Shown here: positions 24,101 through 36,212 of the stretch, in pieces
Position numbering within the stretch: position 1 is the first letter of the stretch
Layout: each line of letters opens with the position of its first letter
Source: Acorus gramineus
Lineage: Eukaryota; Streptophyta; Magnoliopsida; Acorales; Acoraceae
Direction of reading: 5' to 3'
Assembly (NCBI GenBank): GCA_030737835.1
Contig: JAUJYN010000020.1
Location: forward strand, 1,922,001-1,986,000
DNA length: 64,000 nt
The notes under the pieces: model-generated
Told to the model about the DNA's origin: nothing
The model's database searches: none
Seen by the model: the letters and a program-made list of their open reading frames with translations, nothing else
Position numbers and translations under genes: made by a program

Positions 24101-24817
24101 TGGTCTCTCCCCAAGAGACCCAAGAGTCTCCCTCCGGGAGTGAGGGTGAGGGTGAGGTTGGTGATCCAGTAGTGTTGTGTGGACCAGTAATCCCGGGTCT
24201 CCTCGACCAACGGTATGGTGTCTCCCCAAAAGACCCAAGAGTCTTCCTTCGGGAGTGAGGGTGAGGGTGAGGGTGAGGTTGGTCACGCCGCCGCGTGACC
24301 CTGTTATTCATTGGGTTTCTACCCATGTTTTTCCTTGGAAGGAAATTGTTTTAGTATTGAACTGTTGTATGGTGATTGGTTTCTAGCCACTCACTGAGCT
24401 TGCAGCTCACCCCTCACATAATGTTTATTTTCAGGGGCAGTGTTGGGCGTGGAGCGGGAGCTTTCCTGTGGTGTAGTCTTATGGGCGTGGAGCGTTCTTT
24501 CGGCGGGTGGCGAGTGCGAGGCTGTCAGCAGTCCTAGAGTCATTTTATGTATTGTAAATCATGCATGTGGCACAGGTTGTATTTTATTTGGACTAGACTT
24601 GGCTCTCAAAGGATAATGATTGTGTATTCGAGTATGTAATAATGTTTTTGGTTTACAGACATTGGTTGTATATTATGCTTCCGCTTTTCAGTCAGTTATC
24701 ATTATCTTTGCTTTGCCACCTTGTGTGTTGTTGTTGGAGTCTTTATTGACCTCAGGTATTGATAGCTGATATTTCATTATTGCCACGTCTCGGGGACGGC
24801 CGCCCTGGGGCGTGACA
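18140..24817 (+). mobile_element. Solo LTR B1 (holds B2)
   Basis: Complete LTR of about 3.76 kb once B2 (20463-23380) is removed. It is flanked by the 5-bp repeat AGGGG (18135-18139 and 24818-24822). No interior is present, so it is a solo LTR left by recombination between two LTRs. Leader: exon 1 ends at 18726, exon 2 18809-18920, intron 2 18921-19448 with GC tract about 19030-19340, exon 3 19449-19485, intron 3 19486 to 24434 across B2, exon 4 24435-24817. HP1 arms are GATGCG 19519-19524 and CGCATC 19549-19554. Confidence 0.9.
20463..23380 (+). mobile_element. Nested LTR B2 lacking exons 1-2
   Basis: Starts with tgttatgcctgtgtcattt at 20463 and ends gcgtgaca at 23380, inside intron 3 of B1. 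After about 290 bp of U3 it jumps straight into the intron 2 GC tract (about 20757-20960), so the exon 1 to exon 2 part is missing. The rest (exon 3 near 21049, hairpins, two stem-module blocks, exon 4) is normal. Its flanks (tgaac, ttatg) do not match, and about 11 bp of the host LTR are absent at the site. Confidence 0.85.
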
Positions 24818-24929
24818 AGGGGGATGGTGAGGTTAAGCTTAAAGTTACCCACACCCAACCACTATTTTTCACATTATAGCGAAGCGTGAAGTGACGCATC
24901 ACATCACTCGAAATACCTCACCCACCGAA
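24818..24929 (-). mobile_element. LTR N, right visible part
   Basis: Continuation of the minus-strand LTR interrupted by B1, matching 61018-61130. It is cut again at 24929 by LTR C1. The true LTR start of N is not in view. Confidence 0.78.
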
Positions 24930-25333
24930 TGTTATGCCTATGTCATTTGGAGCCTTATTTTTTTTTCGATTGGAGTCGCTAAAATTTTGGTTTTTAGCTA
25001 CCTGCGGGAGTTGGAGTACTCTGATTGAAAATCTAACTGCATATTATGGGTCTTGGTACCGTTTTGTACTACCCATAAAAATTTCATCGAATTCTGGTAA
25101 CGTTTTGAAAAATATGCAGTTCCGAACCGTATCCGGGTTTTGAGAGTTCTTGGTTCGGTTGGTCGAATAGTGTTAGATATTTTGGTGAATATGGTGACCT
25201 GTGGTAACCTCACCCCCCCTTGCTTAATGGTTAAGCAACCCTTTGGTTTTTTTGAGTGTTAGAGGGTGAGACTAGGTTATGTTTACATCCCTCTTTTTCC
25301 ATTGCACTCACCCGCCCCAGAGAACTTTTTGGG

Positions 25334-25369
<36 letters not shown>

Positions 25370-27924
25370 ACGTCTCTCCCTCTCCCTCTCTGTTTTTGTG
25401 TGTGTGTGTGTGTTGTTGAAGAAGGAAAAGAAGAAGAAGAAGCACAAGAGAGAGTCCAAGAAGGTGAGTGTGTGTGTGTTGTTGTTGTTTCTCTTCTCTC
25501 TGTCTCCCTCTCACGACCCCCTTTAACCCCCCTGTTTTCAGCCAAGAAAGGCTTGAGGAGATGCTGATGAGGTTGTGGTAGTGGTGGTTGAGGTGGTCGT
25601 GGGTGTGTCGAGAGCCCCGCATCTCCCCATTTCCCTCCCCCTCTTTTGGTAAGGCAGATCTCTGTCTTCTAAAGATCTCTGTGAAACTAGTATTTAGAAG
25701 CATATTTTCAGGATTGTGTCCCATATGATATGATCATCTATTTGTCTAGATGTTATATATGAAATTTGGTGTCATTATGATACCTATGTTGTGAGTTAGA
25801 ACCTGTTTTGCATGACCTGTCTACATTCGCATGTGAATTGACCTGCTTCTGGAAATATTTTATTTTGGGTTTGTAGAGGCTTAATTAGGGTATGATGTCT
25901 TCTCGGATTATGATCCCAACATGTCATAGAATAGGTATGATATATTTCATAATTTTTGGATGTGTATTTGGTGTTGTGGAGATCAAATAGTAGGGCTGGT
26001 TGCAGCAGGTTTAGCAGTTTTGCTCGATTGTGTGTCAAGGAGTTGTTGTGCATGTTGTGGAAACTATCAAGAGTTAGGTAGTATTTGTTTGAAGTACTCA
26101 CCCCCTTTTGATGCCCTTGCCTTGTAGATCTTGTCGGTTGGATGCGCGACGGCCCCGGTATTGGTGAGTGGTTCGATCCAACCCTTCGGAAAGCGTTGGA
26201 TGCACGTAGTCGTGCGTCGCGCATCCATTGGGCACCCTGATTATACTACCTATTTAGATAAGTAGTATGGTCATGTCTAACAAACAATATGCTAGATATT
26301 TGCATGATAGGTTTGTATAGCTCGTATATTGCATAGAACCCCCTTTTCTACCATATACTAGCCTATGTATTATATTCGTGTATGAATGATTGTGTTTTCT
26401 TGCACCTTCTTGTTTGGACATGTATTTCATATGAGTCTTATGGATGTATAGAATATGGCATGCCTTAGGTAGTCCCTTCTAGTAATACTACCCTATTATT
26501 AGTAATATCCAGCATGATTAAGCCTGGGTTAATAAACGGGCACATGCCTAAGACTTGAGGGCATGGTGTAGTAGTTGCGCCCATGCTAATGGGGCAAAGC
26601 TATGACCAACTTCTTGAGATGATGAGCTCTCTCTCGCCCTCTCTCTTTGTACGAACTGAGTAAGTAGATGCGGTTCCTACTTGACTCAAGTTCGTTTGAA
26701 AATATTGGCATGTACCTGTTAGTGCGCGAGATCGCACTGGACCCTTCCCTTTTTAAGTTGGTGATATCCAACGCATGTTAGAGTATATTTTGTATGTTTA
26801 TATGATTAGTGCCCTTATATGCATGTGTAGTTAGGCCTTGCCTTGTATGTATGTTGTATGATGTGTTGTTTATGCCATATACTCATGTTAGGGAGAAACA
26901 CCCTGTAGTAATCATATGTTATTGTGCATGTGGATCAAGTTCCTTTGGTGATATAATTCTCCTGTAACATATAATCGAAAGTTAAAACTGATTAGGTGTT
27001 ATGCCTGTGTCATTTGGAGCCTTATTTTTTTATCGGAGTCGCTAAAATTTTGGGTTTTAGCCACCTACAGGAGTTGGAGTGCTCTGATTGAAAATTTGGC
27101 TACATAATTTTTCTCCTAGAAGTTATGCATTTCCGATTTGGTATTTGGATTTGATTTTGTTAAAATCCAAGATTAAGAGGTTTAAATATGATTTTATCAT
27201 GAGATGTTCAGTTTTGAGTTAGCTTTCATACAAAAGTGGAATTAGATCAACTGGATTCATGTAGTAAAAGTTATGGGTATTTTTCCAAGTATACCCCGGG
27301 GATGAGAAAATTCTGGCAGCAGCCCTGTTCAATGTTTATCTCTCATTTCGGAATAGCTGGAGGGGTTATTTAATCTGAGCATAAACATGAAAGTTGTAGA
27401 TAATCTTCTTGGCTTTCCAGTGGACTTTGAATTGTGCAATTCGGAGCTATATTGAGGAAGTTATGGCTGTTCTAGTGAAGCATGTACAGAATTTCGGGTC
27501 ATGGACGATTTTTGTCCTTTGAACCCCACTTTGTCTATATAATGTCCTCCCCCCAAATGTCTCCTCTCTCACTCTCTTTGGTCCAGCCCTCTTGAGGTGT
27601 TTGGTAGAGTTTTAGAAGGGGAAGATGGGGAAGAAGTGCTTGGAAGAGCAAAGAAGAGAAGCAAGAAGAAGAGGAATGAAGGCTGAAGTGGTGTTAGTGG
27701 TGGTGGTGGTCGAGGTGGTCATGGGCGTGCTTGCGAGCTCCCACACCTCCCCCTTCCCTTTCCCCTTCTCTTGGGGTGCCTGCGTGCCCGTGTGTCTGCT
27801 GCCCTGTGTGTGCTGCCTGTGCCCAGCTTGCTCTGTCTGCTGCCCTGCCAGCACCAGCACTCATGCCCAGCAGCTGTGCCCAGCGGCTGTGCCCAGCATG
27901 CCCTGCCTGCTGCCCTGCCAGCAC

Positions 27925-28215
27925 CTGCGTCTGTGCCCAGCGCGCCCTGCGCCTGTGCCCAGCGTGCCCTGCGGCGTGCCCTGCGTCTGTGCCCAGCGCG
28001 TCCTGCGCCTGTGCCCAGTGCGTCCTGCGATGTTCCCTGCGACTGTGCCCAGCGCGCCCAGCGACTGTGCCCAGTGCGTCCTGCGATGTTCCCTGCGCCT
28101 GTGCTCAATGCGTCCTGCGATGTTCCCTACGACTGCGCCCAGCGAGCCTAGCGACTGTGCCCAGTGCGTCCTGCGACGTTCCCTGCGACTGTGCCCAGCG
28201 CGCCTTGCCCTGCCT
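27925..28215 (+). repeat. Minisatellite in LTR C2 intron 2
   Basis: Imperfect tandem copies built from tgtgcccagcgcgtcctgcg and gatgttccctgcgac blocks, in a higher unit of roughly 50-60 bp. The open frames across it are a by-product of the period and composition. Confidence 0.75.
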
Positions 28216-28347
28216 GTGCAACCCGAGTGCTGCCCCGCGTGTGCGTGCCTCCCTCTGCATGCGTGCTGCCCCGCTTGCCCTGCTCGCGTGCTGCCTCACG
28301 ATGCGCGATGACCCGGGTTGCGGTGAGTGGTTCGATCCAACCCTTTG

Positions 28348-28385
28348 GGATGCGCTCGATGCACGTAGTGGTGCATCACGCATCC
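28348..28385 (+). other. Hairpin HP1 (C2)
   Basis: GGATGCG (28348-28354) pairs with CGCATCC (28379-28385) and ATGCAC (28359-28364) with GTGCAT (28371-28376). The outer arms differ completely from those of A and F but hold the same place and shape. Confidence 0.78.
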
Positions 28386-31300
28386 ATGGGGCTTCTTTGG
28401 ACCCTAAATATGCTAGATATTTTCATGCTAGGATTGTATAGCTCGTATATTGCGTAGAACCCCCCTTTTCTACCATATACTTGCCCATGTATCATAATCA
28501 TGTGTGAATTATTATGTATGCTTGCGCCCTTCAAGTATGGGCATGTGTGATGTGTTTGTATGGATGTATAGAATAGGGCATGCCTTAGGTAGTATTGTAA
28601 TACTACTCCTACCATATTAATTGGACTATCCAGCATGATCAAGTCTGGGTTAATAACGGGCACCTGCCTAATATTCCCTTGCGATAAGACTCGAGGGAGT
28701 GGTGTACTTGTTGCGCCCATGCTATGACCAACTTCAAGAGATGATGATCTCTCTCTCGCCCTCTCCCTCTGCACGAACTGAGTAAGTAGAGGCGATTTCC
28801 TACTCGACTCAGGTTCGTTTGGAATATTGGCATGCACCTGTTAGTGCGCGAGATCGCGCTTGACCCTTCCCTTTTAAGTTGGTGATATCCAACGCATGCT
28901 TAAGTTAGGCCTTGTGTGCTTATGTGATTAATGGCCATGTATGTATGTTATATGATTTATTATGATGTAAATCCATGTTAGGGAGTATCCCTATAATTAT
29001 TTGATAGGTTATCGTGCATGTAGTTCATGTACACAACTAAGATATAAGTCTCCTCGATATATATATGCGCATGTTAAGACTGATTAGGCCTATCTGAAAT
29101 AGGCATGGGTATGACCCGTTGTTGGGTTGTACCTTATTAGTTGGAGCGCTAGCGATGTAATCGCCCCCGTGCATCCAAGCGATGCACTCGTTTGGAATTC
29201 AGGAGAATTCATTATCTTATCGGTTTTGTTAAGCCGATAGTTGTGGCATTAAGCTAGGCCTACTCGTGATAGGCGTGTATATGAACCGCCTATTGGGCTA
29301 TGTGCCTTGGGATTATTTCTGCGTGAGAGCAGAGGCAAACCCCCTTGTGACCGAGCAACGCAACCGTGTGGGAGTGCAATACTATTCGATATCATCGATA
29401 TGTGATTATCGAGGGTAGTTATCGTTCCATTGGGTTCACTTTGCGAACATGGAGTGTTTCTTCCCAATGTCATCTGTGTTGAAACGGCCCGGGTTGTAGC
29501 TGTCCTGACAGAGAGCTCCCATCCGTAGGTACCACCGATGCGTTCGGAAGCGTACTGATCGAGGGAATATACCAGGTAGAGGCTACCCGGGAAAGGGCTA
29601 ACGAATGATATAGCGAGCGTGAAATCGTTCTCCCCTTCGTTGGATCCGATGTAGGAACTCCCCGGCGTTGGAAAAGCTGTCCTGACAGAGGGCTCCCATC
29701 CGTAGGTACCACCGATGCGTTCGGAAGCGTACTGATCGTGGGAGTATACTAGGTAGAGGCTACGTGGGGAAAGGGCTACCGGTGGACCAAGGGTGTAGAG
29801 CAGTCTAAGTCTCTTCCAAAAGTCCTATGTCACCTCTAAAGGGTGAGGGTGAGGATGAGGTGAAGACACGTTGCCACGTGACCCATTCGTTGTTCATCCA
29901 TTCCCATAGTTGTTGGGTCCGGTTGCGTATCGATGTTCAAAGACATCGTTGGGCAGTTATCCCGATGTAGATGATCCAGTAGCGTTGTGTAGACCAGTAA
30001 TTCCGGGTCTCTTCGACCAACGGTATGGTGTCTCCCCAAGAGACCCAAGAGTCTCCCTCCGGGAGTGAGGGTGAGAGTGAGGTTGGTGATTCAGTAGTGT
30101 TGTGTGGACCAGTAATTCTGCATCTCTTCGACCAACGGTATGGTCTCTCCCCAAAAGTCCCAAGAGTCTTCCTCCAGGAGTGAGGGTGAGGGTGAGGTTG
30201 GTCGCGCCGCCGCGTGACCTTGTTATCCATTGGGTTTCTACCCATGTTTTTCCTTGAAAGGAAATTGTTTTAGTATTGAACTGTTGTATGGTGATTGGTT
30301 TCCAGCCACTCACTAAGCTTGTAGCTCACCCCTCGCATACTGTTTCTTTTTAGGGGCAGTGTTGGGCGTGGAGCTGGAGCTTCCCTGTGGCGTGGTCTTA
30401 TGGGCGTGGAGCGTTCTTCCGGCGGGTGGCGAGTGCGAGGCTGTCAGCAGTCCTAGAGTAATTTTATGTATTGTAAATCGTGCATGTGGCACATGTTGTA
30501 TTTTATTTGGACTAGGCTTGGCTCTCACAGGACAGTGATTGTGTATTCGAGTCTATAATAATGTTTTTGGTTTACAGACATTGTTAATAACTTATGCTTC
30601 CGCTTTGCAATCAGTTATCATTATCTTTGCTTTTCCACCACCTTGTGTGTTGTTGATGGAGTCTTTGTTGACCTCAGGTATTGATAACTGATATTTCCTT
30701 ATTGCCACATCTCGGGGACGGCCGCCCTGGGGCGTGACATTTGGCCTATCTGAAATAGGCATGGGTATTGTTATGCCTGTGTCATTTGGAGCCATTTCGG
30801 TTAAGCCTTGGTCGCATCTAGGTCATTCAGGGCCTTTTTCTTTTTCGATCGGAGTCGCTAAAATTTTAGCTTTTAGCCACCTGCAGGAGTTAGGGTACTC
30901 TGATTGGAAATCTAACTGCATATTATGGGTCCTGGTACCATTTTTTACTACCCAAAAAAATTTCATCGAATTCCGGTAACGTTTTGAAAAATGTGCAGTT
31001 CCGAATCGTATCCGGGTTTTCGAGAGTTCCTGGTTTGATTAGTCAAATAGTGTGAGATATTTTGGTGAATGTGGTGACCTTGGGTAACCTTACCCCCCTT
31101 TGCTTAGAAGTGAAGCAACCACTTGGTTATTTTGCTTGTTAGAGGGTGAGAATAGGTTAGGTTCACCCCCACATTTTTCCATTACACTCAACCCCCCCAT
31201 GTGAGAAAAAGTCTCACTCTCTCTCCCTCTCCCACTCCCTACGTGGACTTCTCTTTGGCTCTCTTTCTCTCTTTCACACACACCCCCCATGTGTTTGTTG

Positions 31301-34300
31301 AAATGTCAAGGAGAAGAAGATGGAGCAAGAAGAGGAGGTGCAAGTGCAAGCAAGGTGAGTGTGTGTGCTAGTGTTGATTGTTTCTCTTCCCTCTCCTTCC
31401 CCCCATAGTGGATCCCTGATTTTTCCCCTTTCCCTTTGGTTCAGCCATGAAGAAGAGAAGAAAGATGGAGGTGGTGGTAGTGGTGGTGGCCATCGAGGTG
31501 GTCAAGGGTGCGCTTGCGAGCCCCTACATCTCCCCCTTCCCTCCCTCTCTCTTTTGGTAAGTTTCCCTCTTCTTTAATTGGCTTTTATGCATGTTAGGGT
31601 GTTTGGGAGGGCATGCATGACAGGTGTTTTGAGTTGGGTGCATGTAGGGGCAAGGGGGGGAGGGTTGGGGAGTGCTGGGCGCGCGCGCGGGTCTGTCCGC
31701 GCGCGTGCGCCCGCAGACATGCGCGCAGAGGGGCGCAGGCGGGCGCGTGCGCGTGCGCGTGCACGCGGGCGCGCGGGTGCGCGTTGAGCGGGCGTGCGGG
31801 AGCCCGCTGGCGCTGGCAGCGCGCGCAGTGCAAGCGGGCGCGCGCAAGCGTTCGTGCGCGCAGGGCAGTGCGCCTGGGCGTGTGTCTAGGCGCGCGGTTG
31901 GGTGCCAGTGCGCGCGCCCGCGTGCGTGCGCATGCTGGGGCATGCGTGGGGCTGCCCAAGGGCTCGGGTAGGTGCTGGGGCACTTGGGCATGCGTGCGTA
32001 TGCGCGTGCTCGCATGCGTGCGAGCCCGTATGCATGCATGTCTAAGTCTTTGGTAATTCTAGTGATTTCTAAGTGTTAAATTGTGATGTTACTCACCAAA
32101 TTTGATGCCCTTACCTTGTAGATCTCGTCGGATGGGATGCGCGAGGTCCCAAGTTGCGGTGAGTAGTTCAATCCAATCCCCCCCCTCTCGAGATGCGCTC
32201 GACGCGCATAGTCGCGCATCGCGCATCGATGGGGCCCCCTAGCTATACTACTTGTGTAGATAAGTAGTATGGCCATGCTTAAGCTATAATATGTAGATAT
32301 CTTGCATGCTAGGCTTATATACATGTATTGTATTCATGCATGAATGATTGTGTTGCATGAGCCCCTCTAGTATGGGCATGTATTTTTGGTAATGTGTATG
32401 GATGTATAGAATATGGCATGCCTTAGGTAGTATTGTAATACTACTCCCACCATATTAATTGGAATATCCAACATGATTAAGTCTGGGTTAATAACGGGCA
32501 CCTGCGTAATATTCCCTTGCAATAAGACTCGAGGGCGTGGTGTAGTTGTTGCGCCCATGCTAATGGGGCAAAGCTATGACCAGCTTCATGAGATGATGAT
32601 CTCTCTCGCCCTCTCCCTCTGAACGAACAGAGTAAGTAGATGCGATTTCCTACTCGACTCAGGTTCGTTTGGAATATTGGCATGCACCTTTTAGTGCGCG
32701 AGATCGCTCTTGACCCTTTCTTTTAAGTTGGTAATATCCAACGCATGTTAGAGTATATTTTGTATGTTTATACGATTAGTGCCCTCGTATGTATGTGTAG
32801 TTAGGCCTTGCCTTGTATGTATGTTGCACGATGTGTTGTTTATGCCATATACTCATGTTAGGGAGAACCCCTATAGTTAAGCATAGGTTATTGTGCATGT
32901 GGATCAAGTTCCTTCAGTGATAGAATTCTCCTGTAATAATTATGCGCATGTTAAAACTGATTAGGCCTATCTGGAATAGGCGTGGGTATGACCCGTTGTT
33001 GGGTTGTACCTTATTAGTTAGAGCGCTAGCGATGTAATCGCCCCCGTGCATCCGAGCGATGCACTCGTTTGGAATTCAGGAGAATTCATTATCTTATCGG
33101 TTTGTTAAGCCGGTAGTTGTGGCACTAAGCTAGGCCTACCCGTGCTAGGCGTGTATATGAACCGCCTGTTGGGTTATGTGCCTTGGGATTATTTCTGCGT
33201 GAGAGCAGAGGCAACCCCCCCTTTTTGTGTCCGAGCGACGCAACCGTGTGGGAGTAAAATAGTGTTCGATATCATCGATATGTGATTATCGAGAGTAGAT
33301 GTTTTTCCATTGGGTTCGCTTTGCGAACATGGAATGTTTACTCCCAATGTCGTCCGAGTTGAAGAGGCCCGGGTTGTAGCTGTCCTGACAGAGGGCTCCC
33401 ATCCGTAGGTACAACCGATGCATTCGGAAGCGTACTGATCGTGGGAGTGTACCAGGTAGAGGCTACCCGGGAGAGGGTTAACGAATGATATTGCGAGCGT
33501 GGAATCGTTCTCCCCTTCATTGGATCCGATGTAGGAACTTTCTGACGTTGGAAAAGCTGTCCTGATAGAGGGCTCCCATCTGTAGGTACCACTGAGGCGT
33601 TCGAAAGCGTACTGATCGTGGGAGTATACAAGGTAGTGACTACCCGGGCAAAGGGCTACCGGTGGACCAAGGGTGAAGAGCAGTCTAAGTCTCTTCCTGT
33701 TGTGTCTGTGTCATTTGGAGCGCTCTGTTTGAAGATTTGGGTGCATAATTTTTTCTCTAATTAAGTTTTGTATTCCTGATTTGGTATTTGGATTTGATTT
33801 TGTTAAAATCCAAGATGAAGAGGTTTAATTATGATTTTATTATGAGATGTCCAGTTTTGAGTTAGCTTTCGCACAGAAGTGGAATTAGATCAACTGGATT
33901 CTTGTAGTAAAAGTTATGGGTATTTTTCCAAGTATACCCCGGGGATGGAAATTCTGGCAGCAGCCCTGTTCCATGTTTAGCTCTAATTTCGGATTAGCTG
34001 GAGAGATTATCTGATCTTGCCATGAACATAAAAGTTGTAGATAATCTTCTTAGCTTTCCATCAGTCTTGGAATTGAGCAATTCGGAGCTGTATCGAGGAA
34101 GTTATGGCTGTTCCAGTGAAGCTTGCGCAGAATTTCTAGTCGAAGGGCGACTAGGTCTTTTCCCCTTTAGATATTTGTGTGCTAAAAAGGCTCTCTCTCT
34201 CTCTCTCTCCCTCTCACTTCCACGACCAGCCTCTTCTGGTCTCTCCTCTCTTTTCAAACCCCTCCCCCTAGGTGTTTGATAAAATGATTCAATGAGAAGA

Positions 34301-34807
34301 GAAGGTGCTGGTGCTAGTGCAAGTGGATCTTTGTGTTTGTGTGTTGTTTGTTGTTCTCCCCTCTATATCAAGCTCTCTTTGCATGATCTCCCCCCCCTGT
34401 TTTGCTGCTGAAGAGGAGGCTGAGGAGAGGCTAGAGGCGGTGGTGGTGGTTGAGGTGGTCGCGGGTGCGTCGAGGGCCCCCGAACCTCCCCCTTTTGTTC
34501 CCCCTCCAAGGTGAGCTCCTCCCCTCCTTTTCTTGATATTTTTTGTTATATATGTGTCACTTTTAGCCTGCTGGTAACCGTTGGAGCGTTCTGGCAGTTT
34601 TCAGTTTTTACCGGTTTTTCGATCGGAACCGCTTATTTTTGGACTGTTAGCTATCGTCCTGAGTTAGAGGACTCCGATTAGAAATCTAACTTCATATTTG
34701 GTGTCCTGGTGCCATTTTAGGCCTCTCACGAAAATTTTATCGAATTCCGGCATCGTTTACAAAAATTTCGCAGTTCCGGGGCGTATCCAGGTTTTTAAGT
34801 CGCGCAC

Positions 34808-34815
34808 TATAAATA
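34808..34815 (+). promoter_or_regulatory. TATA box of LTR F1
   Basis: TATAAATA, about 265 bp into the LTR, followed by a pyrimidine-rich start region (34857-34890). Transcription would start near 34840, placing all predicted exons downstream. The twin is at 38604-38611. Confidence 0.75.
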
Positions 34816-34940
34816 AGTGGGATCTAAAACCCAATTACTGTTCATCATCCCCGACCTTGAGCTCTCTCTCTCCTCTTCTCCGTTTTTCTTCCGTTTGAGC
34901 CCCCTACACCCCTCAAAATCAAAAACCCAAAGCACGAGAG

Positions 34941-34965
34941 GTGTAGATCGGGTCCCGATCTACAC
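34941..34965 (+). other. Perfect inverted repeat in the F leader
   Basis: GTGTAGATCGGG, one base, then CCCGATCTACAC. It lies about 100 nt after the expected transcription start. The twin in F2 is 38738-38762. Family A has only the cccgatctat half at the same place. Confidence 0.8.
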
Positions 34966-35319
34966 TCCGGTGTTTTCAAAACCCGATTCCGACGACTCTA
35001 GCCACCCCGACCTCCCCTCTCTCTCCTCTGTTTCGGGCCATTTCGAGGGCCGTGATAGATCGGGGCGTAAGAGAACCATTGGGAAAGGTTTCGGCGCGCG
35101 GAGAGCAACCGGACTTCGCTCCCTCCCCTTGGTAAGATCTTTTTCCTCTCTTTTCTTGCATAGATGTATGCTAGGGAGGTGGATCTAGGGTTGGGTGGTG
35201 GTCGGAGGCGGTGGGTGGCCGTCGGGGGCAGTGGGAGGCGGTCGGAGGCCGTTGGAGGCTTTCGGATGGTGGTGGAGGTGCTCGAGCCGTGGCAGGCCTT
35301 GTCCTCGGGCGCAGGCAGC

Positions 35320-35990
35320 AGCGGCAGCGGCCCAGGCAGCGCGCAGGGTGGGCGCGTGCGGGGATGCGCGCGTGCGCGCGCGGGCGTGCGCGTGGGCGTG
35401 CGCGGGTCTGGTGCGAGGGGCTGGTCGTGCTGGGCGCGCAGGACGGGCTGGCAGTGCTGGCGTGCTCGGGCTGGAGGCCTCAAGCAGCGCAGCAGGCCGG
35501 GCGCGCGTGGGAGTGCGCGCGTGCGTGCGCATGGGCGTGCGCGCGGGCGTACGGGGCGCGTGCTGGTCGTGCTGGGCGGCTGGTGCTGGGCGGAGGTGTG
35601 CGCGAGGTGCGGGTCGAGCAGGCGGGGTGTGCGCGAGGTGCTAGGCGTGCAGGCGAGGTGTGCGCGAGGTGCGGCAGGGCAGTGTGGTGCGTGCGCGAGG
35701 TGTTGGCCGAGTGCAGGGTGCGCGCGGAGGGCGCGGCGAGGCCGTGGTGGTGCGCGCGGGGCGCGGCGAGGCGGCGGTGGTGCGCGCGAGGCGCGGCGAG
35801 GTGGCGGAGGTGCGCGCGGGGTGCGCGCGAGGCGAGGCGCTGCGCGCGGGGGCGCGCGGGGTGCTCGCGGGCCGGCGCGAGGCGCGCGGGGTGCGCGGGC
35901 GGAGGCGCGGCGGTGCACCCGGGCGGTCGGGTGGCCGTGCGGGTGGTTGCCGGCCGTGCGGGTAGTTGCCGGAGTGCTCGGGCTAGCGTG
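35320..35990 (+). repeat. CpG-dense GC/GT tract, intron 2 of F1
   Basis: Alternating purine-pyrimidine, CpG-rich sequence with about 30-bp internal units. F1 and F2 differ here by one unit gained and one lost (F1 near 35755-35790; F2 near 39430-39470). The open frames on both strands give Arg/Ala/Gly- or Pro/His/Thr-rich peptides and are not genes. Equivalent tracts in other LTRs: 3905-4330, 11545-11905, 19030-19340, 31675-32030, 39130-39790, 41700-42220, 47360-47750, 50430-50940, 58380-58740, 63020-63360. Confidence 0.8.
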
Positions 35991-36173
35991 CGTGCGGGTC
36001 GTGTGCACGTTTGCCCGAGTGTTAGGTGTTTGTTGTGGGTTTTGGGGTATTTATTTGAGTATTTAATAATATTTGTGGATTTATACTTACCAAGTAATAC
36101 CCTGTCTTGCAGATCTCGACGGGCGGTCGCGCGACGACCCAGATACTGGTGAGTGGGACAATCCAACCCAGTA

Positions 36174-36212
36174 GAGAGGTGTTATACGCACTTGGGCGTA
36201 TACCGACCTCTC
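36174..36212 (+). other. Hairpin HP1 (F1)
   Basis: GAGAGGT (36174-36180) pairs with ACCTCTC (36206-36212) and TATACGC (36183-36189) with GCGTATA (36196-36202), loop ACTTGG. Both stems differ from those of A, yet every pair is kept. The F2 copy is 39985-40023. Confidence 0.82.

Larger units (their letters stand above)
26997..30739 (+). mobile_element. Solo LTR C2 nested in C1
   Basis: 3743 bp, TG to CA, with near-matching 5-bp flanks (ttagg 26992-26996, tttgg 30740-30744). TATA-like TATATAAT at 27536-27543. Its intron 2 region has a distinct cytosine-rich minisatellite (27925-28215) in place of the GC/GT tract. Exon 3-like sequence ends at about 28321 before gtgagtgg, and HP1 is 28348-28385. 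Stem-module blocks lie at about 29470-29600 and 29630-29790. No interior remains. Confidence 0.88.

Noticed and set aside
26163-26185. tRNA-like B box (ggttcgatcc) after exon 3, suggesting a pol III unit or SINE
   Set aside because: No A box at the right distance, no cloverleaf, and the E-family version (ggtttgattcc) and A-family version (gggacaatcc) do not keep the consensus.
25796-26224. 142-codon minus-strand frame in C1 intron 2 as a host gene
   Set aside because: It runs antisense through the predicted intron and exon 3, has no recognisable domain, and the matching LTR I keeps only a shorter unrelated-looking frame.
33330-33650. CRISPR-like regularly spaced repeats in LTR intron 3
   Set aside because: The blocks are long, few, diverged and lack unique spacers of constant length. 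They are duplicated LTR modules in a plant genome.
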